Shown: in pieces, positions 1-8,462 of the stretch | Layout of the letters: every line of letters starts with the position of its first letter | How positions within the stretch are numbered: position 1 is the stretch's first letter | Source of the DNA: NORP233 sp050186825 | GTDB taxonomy: Bacteria > Planctomycetota > J058 | DNA length: 64,000 nucleotides | Assembly: GCA_050186825.1 (NCBI GenBank) | Contig: JBFWYD010000031.1 | Span: 52,721-116,720, forward strand | Reading direction: 5' to 3' | Position numbers and translations under genes: made by a program | The notes under the pieces: generated by a model | Databases searched by the model: none | Told to the model about the DNA's origin: nothing | What the model saw: the letters and a program-made list of their open reading frames with translations, nothing else

Positions 1-2
1 CC

Positions 3-233
3 GCCAACCGCCTCCAGGCCTACGACGACGAGGCCGAGGTGTTCGCGGCCGTGGCCGGCGCCCTGCGCCGCTCGGGCCGCGGCGACCTGGCCGACCTCCT
101 CGACGCCCGCCGCCGCGGCGTGCTGCAGCTCCAGGCCATGGACAAGGACCTGGTCCGAACGGGCGGCGTGGTCGACACCCGCAACCGCGCCGGCATCAGC
201 GAGCGGATGCGCGCCGCCACGCCGGGGCGCTGA
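3..233 (+). CDS. C-terminal end of a truncated hypothetical protein
   Basis: An open frame enters from the left edge and ends with TGA at 231-233, giving about 76 visible residues. The visible part is Arg/Ala/Leu-rich and looks helical, and ends in RMRAATPGR. I recognise no domain and the start lies outside the window. Its codon pattern (G/C in third positions) matches neighbouring genes, which supports it being real coding sequence. No function can be given. Confidence 0.5.
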   Translation, partial: ANRLQAYDDEAEVFAAVAGALRRSGRGDLADLLDARRRGVLQLQAMDKDLVRTGGVVDTRNRAGISERMRAATPGR

Positions 234-283
234 GGCGCGGGGCACTCACTAGGTCAACCGCTTGATCGGCTGCCAGCGGCTTC

Positions 284-354
284 CGTGCTCGTGCTCGTGC
301 TCGTGCTCGTGATCGTGATCGTCGACGTGAGCGTGGACGTGATCGCGACTACGA
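284..354. repeat. CGTGCT hexamer array with degenerate tail
   Basis: Four copies of CGTGCT are followed by degenerate versions (CGTGAT, CGTCGACGTGAG and similar). The array and its left flank (TCGGCTG...TCCGTGCTCGTGCTCG) recur near 56680-56710, so this is one copy of a dispersed repeat rather than an isolated microsatellite. It lies just downstream of the truncated gene. Confidence 0.7.
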
Positions 355-411
355 CTCCGACCACGAGGGAGCCCGACCACGGATCGGAGACGCGCCCTCG
401 CACGGGGTGGT

Positions 412-619
412 GATCTCCGCGATCTCTGCGATCTCTGCGCTGATTACCAGCGCCCTCGCACGACCTCCCGACTCCGCCTCGGAGCGAGGACTCCGCGTCG
501 AGGGCGCACTCCGCGAAGCGTGCCCGAGTCCGGGTTCTCGGGCGCGATCCGTTCCGGATTCGCCATGAGCCGCGGGAGCGTTGGATTCAAGCGCAGAGAT
601 CGCAGAGATCGCGGAGATC
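412..619. repeat. Palindromic element with perfect 29-base arms
   Basis: Bases 412-440 and 591-619 are perfect reverse complements over 29 bases. Each arm is a three-copy 9-mer tandem repeat (GATCTCTGC type on the left, GCAGAGATC on the right). Similarity continues imperfectly beyond both ends of each arm. The inner 150 bases show no convincing gene. It resembles a non-coding palindromic repeat of REP or MITE type; no transposase is present. Confidence 0.75.
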
Positions 620-654
620 GCCCCGTGTGAGCGGGCGCGCGTAGCCGAGGCGAG

Positions 655-990
655 CCGCTCGGACTCGGACTCGGACTCGGCCTCGGTCTCGGACTCGGTC
701 TCGGACTCGGACTCGAACTCGAACTCGGACTCGGACTCGAACTCGAACTCGGACTCGGAATCGGAATCGGAGTCGGAGTCGGACTCGGACTCGGACTCGG
801 GCTCGGAATCGGACTCGGACTCGAACTCGGAATCGGAGTCGGAATCGGAGTCGGAATCGGACTCGGACTCGGGCTCGGACTCGGAATCGGAATCGGAGTC
901 GGAGTCGGACTCGGACTCGGACTCGGGCTCGGAATCGGACTCGGGCTCGGAATCGGACTCGGCCTCGGACTCGGGCTCGGGCTCGGACAC
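655..990. repeat. Long TCGGAC/TCGGAA hexamer array
   Basis: About 335 bases consist almost entirely of the hexamer TCGGAC and its variants (TCGGAA, TCGGAG, TCGAAC, TCGGGC). The period keeps several frames free of stops, which creates spurious open frames on both strands. Substitutions are scattered, so it looks like an old, diverged hexamer expansion. Confidence 0.85.
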
Positions 991-997
991 CCCGACC

Positions 998-1407
998 CTT
1001 CGCGTTCCTCCGCGTCTTTCCCGGCCTCACTACACCGAGGGCCCCTTCGCGTTCCTCCGCGTCTTTCCCGGCCTCACTCCACCGCACGAGGCTTCGCGAC
1101 TCTGCGCCTTTGCGCCTTTGCGTTGAACGAACCGCGCTGGCAGCTCCTTGACCCCTCCGCCTTCCAGAGCACGCCCGCGAATCCGGCGGGCCGCGCACCA
1201 CGACGGCAGGGTCCCGGCTGCGATTCCGATTCGCGGGCGCGCGGCGGGAGGCGAAGGACCAGGAGCTGCGACGGCGGTTCATTCAACGCAAAGGCGCGAA
1301 GGCGCAGAGGCGCGAAGAGGTCGTGGAACTTCGAGGGCGGGAAAGGAACGAAGACCGCGAAGCTCGCGATCGACTTCGAGGGCGGGAAAGGCACGAAGAA
1401 CGCGAAG
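998..1407. repeat. Nested imperfect palindrome with paired outer repeats
   Basis: The core arms are 1092-1148 and 1261-1317. They pair over about 55 bases with a few mismatches and contain heptamer-like runs (GCGCCTTT on the left, CGCAAAGG on the right). Outside them are two 34-base copies on the left (998-1031 and 1044-1077) and two related copies in opposite orientation on the right (1329-1362 and 1374-1407), sharing a GGGAAAG...CGCGAAG core. The symmetry suggests a palindromic repeat that grew by duplication. Confidence 0.7.
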
Positions 1408-1463
1408 GTCGGGTCGTGGGTCGCCTCGGTCGAGATAGGCGGACTCGGACCCGACCTCGGTCC

Positions 1464-3248
1464 CTACTCCTTCTCCCCCTGACGCAGCACCAGGCAGCGG
1501 TCCACGGGCACGTCCTCGAGGACCGTGCGCCGCAGCTCGCGGCTCGGCCAGAGGACCTCCAGGCGGTCGACCTTGGTCGCAGCGCCCAGGCCGAAGGCGG
1601 CCTCGCGGGCGTCGACGTGGCCGGCGTGGCCGCGGGCGCCCACGACCTCGCGCAGGTAGCGGCGACCGCCGGCCCACACCGTGACGCGCGCGCCGTAGGC
1701 CTCGGGGCTGGCGCCGCCGCGGGCCGCGCCCGCGCCCACCAGGCGCACGTTCAGCCAGCGGCGCTGGCTGCCGACCTGGTTCTCGAACAGGGCGGGGCGG
1801 AGCACGCGGCCCTGGCGGCGCTCGGCGGGGAGGCGGTTGTTGCTGTTGCCGACCAGGATGTCGACGTCGCCGTCCTTGTCGTAGTCCGCGAGGCTGAGCG
1901 CGGTGCAGTTGTCCCACGCGAGCCCCGCCGGGCCGGTCACGTCCACGAAGTGCCCGGGGCGGTCCTGGCGGAACAGCCGCGCCCTGTTGTCGTCGGGGTA
2001 CTCGCCCGAGGCCACGATCAGGTCCTGCCAGCCGTCGTTGTCCACGTCGGCGAAGCCCGCGAACAGGTCGCCCTGGTTCCAGCTCGGCGTGACGTGCTGG
2101 CGCGCGCACACCGCCTCGTCGCGGCGGAAGCGCAGCGGCGGTCCCTCGTTCCAGAGCAGGCTCGAGCGGTCGCTCGAGGGCCCGGCCCAGGCGTGGGTGA
2201 TCTCGCCCAGGAACACGTCCACGCGCCCGTCGTTGTCCACGTCCGCGGCCGGGGCGTCGAAGGTGTTGCCGTTGGCCCGGAAGGGGAGCTCGTCGGGGCG
2301 CTCCTGGCCGTAGCGCCGCCGGAACATCTCCTTGATCTCCTTGCTGTAGGTGCCGCTCTCGTCCTGGTCGCCCGCGAAGCCGGTCTCGGTGCCGACCTCG
2401 CGGAAGGTGCCGTCGCCCTGGTTCAGGTAGAGCAGGTTGCGCTGCCGGCCGTAGGCGCAGAGCAGGACCTCGGCGCGGCCGTCGCCGTCGAGGTCGGCGA
2501 AGGCGACCCCGAAGATCGGGCGCCGGCTGTCGAGCCGGCCGGGCTCGGGGCGGAGCGCGAGGCCCGCCTCGCGGGTCACCTCGCGGAAGCTGCCCCGGGG
2601 GCCGCCCGCGAGCAGGCGGACCGGGTAGGCCTCGAGCTCGGCGCCGCCCGCCTTGTAGGTCGAGCCCAGGACCAGGTCCAGCCGCCCGTCGTGGTCGCGG
2701 TCGAAGAGCCCGCCCGCGACCACGGGCTCGGGCTCGAGCGGCAGCGGGCGCAGGTCGGGCTGGAAGCGGAGGGGCCCGGTCTGCCAGTGGACCCGCGCGC
2801 GCGGGGCGGGGGCCTTGCGCTTGGGGTCGCTGGGGTCGTCGGCCCAGATCACCAGCGCGTCCTGGTCGCCGTCCTGGTCGAGGTCCGCGAACAGCGTCAG
2901 CGCGGGGGTCGGGGCGTCTGGCGCGATCCCGAGCGCGTCCGGGACCTCGACGAAGCGGCGGCCCCCGCCAGGCGCGGGGACGTTCCGGAACAGGCGCCGG
3001 TTCGCGAGCATCACGTCCGGCCAGGTGTCGCCGTCGACGTCCACGAAGCAGCAGCGGTGCGCGAACAGCTCGGCGGGCAGCCCGCGCTCGCGCGCCACCT
3101 CCCGAAACCAGGGGGACTGCTCCTGGGGCTGGCCCTGGGGCTGGGGGGCGTCCTCGGCGCGCGCCGCGCCGCCGCTGGAGGCCAGGATTAGGAGCGTGGC
3201 CGCGGCCAGGAGCGCCAGCGCCCGCGCAGCTCGAGACGGGGTCGTCAC
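1464..3248 (-). CDS. Secreted CRTAC1-like protein with VCBS/FG-GAP repeats and ASPIC/UnbV domain
   Basis: The protein has 594 residues. Residues 1-31 look like a Sec signal peptide ending near GGAARA. At least seven calcium-loop motifs follow (for example DVDGDTWPD, DLDQDGDQD, DVDNDGRVD, DVDNDGWQD, DYDKDGDVD), as in VCBS/FG-GAP beta-propellers. The last 100 residues (from about WLNVRLVG to the end) match the ASPIC/UnbV domain usual at the C terminus of CRTAC1-type proteins. It is likely extracellular or periplasmic, binding calcium and adhesive or carbohydrate partners; the ligand is unknown. The GTG start overlaps the stop of the upstream kinase gene by four bases (GTGA), so the two are probably translationally coupled. 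Confidence 0.9.
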   Translation of the reverse strand: MTTPSRAARALALLAAATLLILASSGGAARAEDAPQPQGQPQEQSPWFREVARERGLPAELFAHRCCFVDVDGDTWPDVMLANRRLFRNVPAPGGGRRFVEVPDALGIAPDAPTPALTLFADLDQDGDQDALVIWADDPSDPKRKAPAPRARVHWQTGPLRFQPDLRPLPLEPEPVVAGGLFDRDHDGRLDLVLGSTYKAGGAELEAYPVRLLAGGPRGSFREVTREAGLALRPEPGRLDSRRPIFGVAFADLDGDGRAEVLLCAYGRQRNLLYLNQGDGTFREVGTETGFAGDQDESGTYSKEIKEMFRRRYGQERPDELPFRANGNTFDAPAADVDNDGRVDVFLGEITHAWAGPSSDRSSLLWNEGPPLRFRRDEAVCARQHVTPSWNQGDLFAGFADVDNDGWQDLIVASGEYPDDNRARLFRQDRPGHFVDVTGPAGLAWDNCTALSLADYDKDGDVDILVGNSNNRLPAERRQGRVLRPALFENQVGSQRRWLNVRLVGAGAARGGASPEAYGARVTVWAGGRRYLREVVGARGHAGHVDAREAAFGLGAATKVDRLEVLWPSRELRRTVLEDVPVDRCLVLRQGEKE

Positions 3249-6200
3249 CGCGAGTCCTCCGGGGCGGGCGCCGAGAGCGCCACGCGGAAGCCCTGGTCCG
3301 GCGAACGGCGCGCGACGCCGAAGCCCGCCCGGGTGTAGCTCTGGAAGGCGAAGTGGATCTCGCGCGCCCAGTCGCCCCCGCGCATCACGGCCTGCGGCTC
3401 CTTGGGGTCGCGTGGGACCGGGTTGCTGTAGTCCACGAGCTCACCCGCGGGCCAGGGGGCGAACAGGTCCGCGGTGATCTCGGTCAGGTTGCCCGCCATG
3501 TTCAGGCAGCCGAAGGGCGAGGCGCCCTCGGGGAAGGCGTCGATGGGCGCGGTGAAGCGATACCCGTCCTCGGGGTCGTAGCGGTTGAGCAGCCGCGAGC
3601 TGGGCGGCGTGGGGCCCCAGGGATAGGCGCGCCCGTCCGGCCCGCGCGCCGCGTACTCCCACTCGAGCTCGCTCGGGAGCCGCAGCCCGGCCCACTCGCA
3701 GTAGGCGCGCGCGTCCTCCTGCGAGACCCCGTGCACCGGGTCCCGATCGCCGGCCGCCGCCTTCGACTTGGGGTCCGACTCGGTGAGCATCCGGCCGGGC
3801 ACCTCCGAGGGCGTGACCTTGATCGCGAAGCGGCGCGAGAGCTTGGCCCGCTTGGCCTCGACGCAGAAGCGGTCGAACTGGGCCCAGCTCAGCTCGTACT
3901 TGCCGACGAAGTAGCCGCGCGTCAGCCGCGCCGGCCGGGGCGGCGGCACGTCCCAGTTGTCCACCGAGTTGGCGCCGGGGTTGAAGAAGGGGTCCGGCGG
4001 ACCGCCCGCGGTGAAGCGCCCGGGCGGGACGTAGACGAACACGCTGCCGTCGCGCTCCCACACGTATTCGCGCGGCCGCTCGGGGTCGGGGCGCAGCCCC
4101 GGCGGCAGCGGCGGGCGCGGGTCGAGGCGCAGGTACCAGCCGGGGAGCTCGCCCACACAGCGAACGCGCACGGTGGCGGTCCCCTCCTGGCCGAGGGTGT
4201 CCGTGGCGTGGACCTCGAGCGTCTGCTCGCCGGGCTGGATCGCCACCCGGAGCGCGAAGCTCCCGTCGGCGCGGGTCGGCTCCGTCTCGTTGCCGGCGCC
4301 GCCCGCGACCCACACCTGGAGCCGCCCCGAGCCGGTGGTCCGACCGCGCACGGTCACGCGGGGCCCGCGCACCTCCGCGCCGTCGGCTGGGGCCTCGATC
4401 ACGATCACCGGCGGGCGCCCCAGCCGGGCGCCCTCCCGGGGGGCGCGCGCCAGCGGGCCGAGGATGGCGACCGTCGCGGTCAGGAAGCCCAGCGCCAGCG
4501 CGGGCGCGACCAGCCAGCGCGCGCGCTGCAGCGCGCGCGACACCGGGCCGATCGGCCGCGCCTCGGTGGGCTCGCCGCGCTGCGCGCGCGCGAGGTCGCT
4601 CGCCAGGGCGTTGGCGTCGGGGTAGCGGTCCTCCGGCCGCGCCGAGAGCGCCTTGAGGCAGATCGCCTCGAGCTCGCGCGAGATCGTGCGGTCCAGCGCG
4701 CGCGGCCGGGTGGGCCTGGCCTCCTGGATCTGGTGGAAGAGCTGGAAGGCCGAGGCGCCGCGGAAGGGGCGTTCGCCCGTGAGCACCTCGTAGAGCACCA
4801 CGCCCAGGGCCCACACGTCGGTGGCGGGCCCCTGGCGCTCGCGATCGCCGGTCACCTGCTCCGGCGCCATGTAGGCGGGCGTCCCCAGCTGGGTCCCGGT
4901 CTGCGTGAGCCGCTCGAGGTTCGCGGACGAGGCGAGCCCGAAGTCTGTGACCCGTACGCGCCCGGCGCCGTCGACGAGCAGGTTGTCCGGCTTCAGGTCG
5001 CGGTGCACCACGCCGCGCTCGTGCGCGTAGCCGAGCGCCTCGGCCGCCTGCCTCACGAGCTGCAGCCGCGAGGCGGGGGGGCGGTCGCGCGCCGCGCTGA
5101 GCAGGTCACGCGCACCCTCGACCAGCTCCATGACCAGGTAGAGGCCGTCCACGCCCTCGCTCCCGGCCTCGAGCACGTGCACGATCCCCTGGTGGCGCAG
5201 GCTGGCGGCGAGCTCGCCCTCGCGGCGAAAGCGCGCCTGGGCGGTGGGGCTGGGGGTGGAGAGCAGGATGCGCTTGATCGCGACCTCGCGGCCCGTGGCC
5301 GCCTCGACGCCGCGGAACACCGCGCCCATCCCGCCGCGCCCGATCTCCTCGACCAGACGGTAGGCCCCCAGGCCCTGGCCACGCGGAGGCGAGGCGGCGG
5401 GCCGCGCGCCGCCGCCGTCCTCGTCCCAGCGCGTGCCCTCGTCGATCGCGCTCTCCGCGCCATTCCCAGGACCGCCCCCAGGAGTCCCAGGACCCTTCCG
5501 CGCCGGCGAGGCCCGCGAGCCCTCGGCGCGCGTGGCCTTGGCGTCGTCCTCGTCGTCGTCGTCGAAGGTCGTCTCACTCGCGGCGTTCTGCCGCCCGCCC
5601 GGACCCGCGTAGGCCGGGATCCCCTCTTGGTCCTCGGCGTCCCAGAGCGTGGCCTCGCCGGCGTCCGACTGGTCCGCTGGGCCCTGCGCCGCGCGCCGCC
5701 GCTGCTGGGGCGGCGGCGTCGGGGCGGAGCTCGGCGGCGGCGGCGCCGGCGGCTCGTCCTCGTCCTCGCCCCCCACGTCCCAGTGGGTCCGCTCGGCCTC
5801 CTCCTGCCCCTCGCCGCCCACGTCCCAGTAGGTGCGCTCGGCGGCGTCCTGGCTGGCGGGCCCCGAAGACCCCGACCTGGAGCTCGCCCCAGGACCCGAC
5901 GACTCCGCGCCCGCGCCTGCGCTGTCCGCCGCGAGGGCCGGTTGATCCCACGAGGTCGTCGCGTTCGCGTCCTCGGCGGGGGCCGCCGGGGTCGTCGGCG
6001 CGCCCCAGGAGGTCTTGGCGTTGGGGTCGGGGGCCTCCTCCAGCGAGGTCTTGCTCGGGTCGAAGGGCGGCGGGGTCGGGCCGGGACCGCCGACCGCGGT
6101 CTCGCCGCCGCGCTCGTCGACGCTCGTCCCGCCCTCGTCGACGCTCGTCCCGCCCTCGTCGATGACCGTCGAGCCCCCGCGCCCGTCCTCGACGACGCTC

Positions 6201-6568
6201 GAGCCCCCGCCGGCATCGACCACGGTCGTGCCGCCGCGATCGTCGGGCTGGGCGTCGGGTTGGGCGTCGGGCTGGGCCTCGGGCTGGGCCTCGGGCCGTG
6301 TTGGGTCGAGCACCTCCACGAAGCGCAGGGTGGTCCCGCCCGAGACGCGGGGCTCCGCGTCGGGCGGCGGGAGCACGGCGCCGAAGCGCTGGGTGGTGAC
6401 CCCGGCGGAGAGCACGACCTCGGCGATCGACTCCTCGCTCACCCAGCCGCGCTCGACCAGGGCCTGCCGCAGGCCGCCCGGACGCAGCTCGCCGAGGAGG
6501 CTGGCCAGCTGGCCCGCGCTGACGAGCTTGCGAGACAGGAGCTGCTTGGCCAGGGCCGCGTCGTCCAC
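3245..6568 (-). CDS. Membrane Ser/Thr protein kinase with extracytoplasmic SUMF1/FGE domain
   Basis: The protein has 1107 residues and a GTG start. Residues 1-55 form a small helical domain. Residues 95-400 are a disordered acidic linker with ten T-x-x-D motifs (Thr 115, 134, 141, 148, 205, 246, 261, 307, 334, 379). The kinase domain at about 403-660 has Lys432, HRDLKPDN (523-530), DFG (542-544) and GTPAYMAPE, so it is predicted active. One membrane segment lies near 686-706, then an Ig-like segment (720-803) and a SUMF1/formylglycine-enzyme-type domain (about 845-1095, ending GFRVAL). The SUMF1 fold here more likely senses or binds something outside the membrane than modifies sulfatases. The gene is divergent from the DUF971 gene and coupled to the CRTAC1-like gene downstream. 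Confidence 0.92.
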   Translation of the reverse strand: MDDAALAKQLLSRKLVSAGQLASLLGELRPGGLRQALVERGWVSEESIAEVVLSAGVTTQRFGAVLPPPDAEPRVSGGTTLRFVEVLDPTRPEAQPEAQPDAQPDAQPDDRGGTTVVDAGGGSSVVEDGRGGSTVIDEGGTSVDEGGTSVDERGGETAVGGPGPTPPPFDPSKTSLEEAPDPNAKTSWGAPTTPAAPAEDANATTSWDQPALAADSAGAGAESSGPGASSRSGSSGPASQDAAERTYWDVGGEGQEEAERTHWDVGGEDEDEPPAPPPPSSAPTPPPQQRRRAAQGPADQSDAGEATLWDAEDQEGIPAYAGPGGRQNAASETTFDDDDEDDAKATRAEGSRASPARKGPGTPGGGPGNGAESAIDEGTRWDEDGGGARPAASPPRGQGLGAYRLVEEIGRGGMGAVFRGVEAATGREVAIKRILLSTPSPTAQARFRREGELAASLRHQGIVHVLEAGSEGVDGLYLVMELVEGARDLLSAARDRPPASRLQLVRQAAEALGYAHERGVVHRDLKPDNLLVDGAGRVRVTDFGLASSANLERLTQTGTQLGTPAYMAPEQVTGDRERQGPATDVWALGVVLYEVLTGERPFRGASAFQLFHQIQEARPTRPRALDRTISRELEAICLKALSARPEDRYPDANALASDLARAQRGEPTEARPIGPVSRALQRARWLVAPALALGFLTATVAILGPLARAPREGARLGRPPVIVIEAPADGAEVRGPRVTVRGRTTGSGRLQVWVAGGAGNETEPTRADGSFALRVAIQPGEQTLEVHATDTLGQEGTATVRVRCVGELPGWYLRLDPRPPLPPGLRPDPERPREYVWERDGSVFVYVPPGRFTAGGPPDPFFNPGANSVDNWDVPPPRPARLTRGYFVGKYELSWAQFDRFCVEAKRAKLSRRFAIKVTPSEVPGRMLTESDPKSKAAAGDRDPVHGVSQEDARAYCEWAGLRLPSELEWEYAARGPDGRAYPWGPTPPSSRLLNRYDPEDGYRFTAPIDAFPEGASPFGCLNMAGNLTEITADLFAPWPAGELVDYSNPVPRDPKEPQAVMRGGDWAREIHFAFQSYTRAGFGVARRSPDQGFRVALSAPAPEDSR

Positions 6569-6641
6569 CGAGGACAGGTTAGTCTCGCGCCCGGCCGATG
6601 GGTGCGCGAGGGTGCGCCCTTCTGCGCCGAGGGGGTGGGAG

Positions 6642-6989
6642 ATGGCCGAGAACGAACCGGTCGAGCCCGTGGGCGTCGAGCTCCAGGACTCGCGCGGGCG
6701 GCTGCTCGTGCGCTGGAGCGACGGGGCCGAGACCAGCGCGCCCTATCGCGAGCTGCGCCTGGCCTGCCGCTGCGCCCTGTGCGTCGACGAGCTGAGCGGC
6801 GCGCCGCTCCTGGACCCGAACACGGTGCCCGCGGGCGTGGGCGTCAGCGGCTGCGAGGAGGTCGGCCTCTACGGGCTGCGCATCGCGTGGGACGACGGGC
6901 ACAGCACCGGGATCTACACCTGGCGCCGGCTGCGAGCGCTGGCCGGCGCGCCCCAGGCCGGAGGTCCCCAGGAGGGCACCCGTGGCTGA
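6642..6989 (+). CDS. DUF971 (GBBH-like N-terminal) domain protein
   Basis: The protein has 115 residues. I chose the ATG at 6642 because a purine-rich GGGGGTGGGAG lies just upstream and the product begins where the family does; the frame is open further upstream through antisense DNA of the kinase gene. The sequence fits DUF971, with RGRLLVRWSDG, LRLACRCALC and a VGLYGLRIAWDDGHSTGIY block. The domain also forms the N-terminal region of gamma-butyrobetaine hydroxylase; stand-alone copies are poorly understood and have been linked to iron-sulfur proteins. Cys residues in CRCALC could bind metal. It overlaps the crotonase gene by eight bases. Confidence 0.85.
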   Translation: MAENEPVEPVGVELQDSRGRLLVRWSDGAETSAPYRELRLACRCALCVDELSGAPLLDPNTVPAGVGVSGCEEVGLYGLRIAWDDGHSTGIYTWRRLRALAGAPQAGGPQEGTRG

Positions 6990-7806
6990 GCTCCCCGTTG
7001 CCGAGGTCCGCGCCGAGCGCGACGGCGCGGCGCTGCGCCTGATCCTCGACGCGCAGGAGCGCGGCAACTCGCTCGACGCGGCCATGCTCGCCCGCCTGGC
7101 CGAGCTCCTGGGCGAGGCCGCGGCCGACCCCGAGGTGCGCGTGGTCGTGCTCGAGGGCGCGGGCACGCGCAGCTTCTCGACCGGATACCACGTGCCCTCG
7201 CTCCTGGCGGAGCTGGAGCGCGGGCCGAGCGTGAGCGACTTCGAGGACCACCCCCTCGAGCGGGCGCTGCGCGCGCTCGAGGCCCTCCCCCAGCCGAGCG
7301 TGGCCGTGGTCCGCGGCAACGCCTACGGCGCCGGCTGCGAGCTGGCCCTGGCCACCGACCTCCGGCTGGCGGCGCGCGACGCGCGCTTCTGCATGCCGCC
7401 GGCGCGCCTGGGCGTGCTCTACAGCGCCACCGGCACCCGGCGGCTGCTCGAGCTGGTCGGCCCCGCGCTGACCCGCGAGCTCCTGTTCACGGCCTGTGTG
7501 GTCGACGCGGAGCGCGCGCTCGCGATCGGCCTCGTGAACCGCCTGGCCGCGCCCGAGGCCCTCGACGGCGCCGCGCGCGGCCTGATCGGGGAGATCGAGG
7601 CCAACGCGCCGCTCTCGCTCCGCCACCACAAGACGATCCTCAGCCGCTTCCTGGCCGCGGCCCCCCTCGACCAGCAGACCCTGACCGAGGTCGCTCAGCT
7701 GCGCGAGGAGTGCTTTCGCTCGCCCGAGTTCGCGCGCCGAGCCGCGCGCCTGGCCGGCCGCGGCGGCCCGCCGCGCGAGCCCGAGAGCGGCGGCAGGTCG
7801 GCCTGA
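6982..7806 (+). CDS. Enoyl-CoA hydratase/isomerase (crotonase) superfamily protein
   Basis: The protein has 274 residues and a GTG start overlapping the DUF971 gene. The crotonase fold is recognisable: an oxyanion-hole region FSTGYH near 65-70, the GNAYGAGCE block (112-120) with Glu120 matching the first catalytic Glu, and the following ATDLRLAARDARF. The second catalytic Glu (P-E-x-x-x-G in true hydratases) is replaced: MPPARLG at 138-144 has Pro at that site. A classic hydratase is therefore unlikely; an isomerase, decarboxylase or thioesterase-type member is more plausible. The substrate should be an acyl-CoA. Coupling to a DUF971 gene gives no further clue. Confidence 0.85.
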   Translation: MAELPVAEVRAERDGAALRLILDAQERGNSLDAAMLARLAELLGEAAADPEVRVVVLEGAGTRSFSTGYHVPSLLAELERGPSVSDFEDHPLERALRALEALPQPSVAVVRGNAYGAGCELALATDLRLAARDARFCMPPARLGVLYSATGTRRLLELVGPALTRELLFTACVVDAERALAIGLVNRLAAPEALDGAARGLIGEIEANAPLSLRHHKTILSRFLAAAPLDQQTLTEVAQLREECFRSPEFARRAARLAGRGGPPREPESGGRSA

Positions 7807-7883
7807 GCGGGCCCGCGCCCGCCCGCCTCGTCTCGGACCACGAGGGCTGGGATCCCCCCCGGGGCAGGGGATAGACTGCGCGC

Positions 7884-8462
7884 GTGATCCACTTCCGCTG
7901 CGGGGGCTGCAACCAGCTCATGTCCGTGCGTCCCGAGTTCGCGGGACGCTCGGGCAACTGCCCGAGCTGCGGCCGGCCCTTCGTGACCCCGCCGTCCTCG
8001 ACGGCGGACCCGATGGCCACGGCCCCGCCCACCAACCTGCACGGCGTGTCGCGCGGGGCGTCGCCCCCGCCCCAGGCCCTGACGACTCAGCCCCTGGCCG
8101 CGCCGCCCCCGCCGGCGCCGCTGCCCACGTCCACGGGCCGCGTGGCCGCCGTGGCCGCGGCGCGCGCCAGCCTCGAGGTGGTGCACGGTCCGGGCGGCTT
8201 TCAGGGCAAGACCCTCTCGCTCGACCTCAGCAAGCCGATCGTGCTCGGGCGCGACCCGAGCGCCGACCTTCGCATCCCGAGCGAGCGGGTCAGCCGCCGC
8301 CACTGCCAGCTCCAGGCCTCGCCCCAGGGGACGGTGCTGGTGGACCTCGGCTCGAGCAACGGGACCCTGATCAACCAGGTCCGCGTCAACGGCTCGCAGC
8401 TGCTCCAGGCCGGCGACTACATCCAGACGGGCGACTGCCTGTTCCGCTACTCCCCTTCCTGA
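7884..8462 (+). CDS. FHA-domain protein with N-terminal zinc ribbon
   Basis: The protein has 192 residues. Residues 1-36 form a CxxC...CxxC zinc ribbon (RCGGCNQL, NCPSCGRPF) of a type frequent in Planctomycetota. A Pro/Ala-rich linker follows to about 95. The FHA domain spans about 100-190 with LGRDPSADLRIPSERVSRRHC and DLGSSNGTLINQ, which contain the Arg, Ser-x-x-His and Asn residues that bind phosphothreonine. It is probably a cytoplasmic adaptor reading phosphoproteins made by local Ser/Thr kinases. Its 3' end overlaps the convergent YdcF-like gene by 16 bases. Confidence 0.9.
   Translation: MIHFRCGGCNQLMSVRPEFAGRSGNCPSCGRPFVTPPSSTADPMATAPPTNLHGVSRGASPPPQALTTQPLAAPPPPAPLPTSTGRVAAVAAARASLEVVHGPGGFQGKTLSLDLSKPIVLGRDPSADLRIPSERVSRRHCQLQASPQGTVLVDLGSSNGTLINQVRVNGSQLLQAGDYIQTGDCLFRYSPS

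Larger units (their letters stand above)
234..1463. other. Gene-poor spacer made of repeats
   Basis: This 1.2 kb stretch holds no gene I can support. It contains a CGTGCT array, a perfect 29-base inverted repeat, a long TCGGAC-type hexamer array and a nested palindrome, listed separately. Long open frames cross it on both strands, but they translate to two- or three-residue repeats (Ser-Asp/Glu on one strand, Arg-Val on another), as expected from a stop-free hexamer repeat rather than a protein. Confidence 0.7.

Noticed and set aside
349..1126. Overlapping long open frames with Ser-Asp/Glu or Arg-Val repeats
   Set aside because: They follow from the stop-free hexamer array, have no ribosome sites, and appear on both strands at once.
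3353..7042. A 1229-residue open frame opposite the kinase and CRTAC1-like genes
   Set aside because: It is antisense to two clearly recognised proteins and its product is Arg/Gly/Ala-biased without domains, a usual artefact at very high GC.
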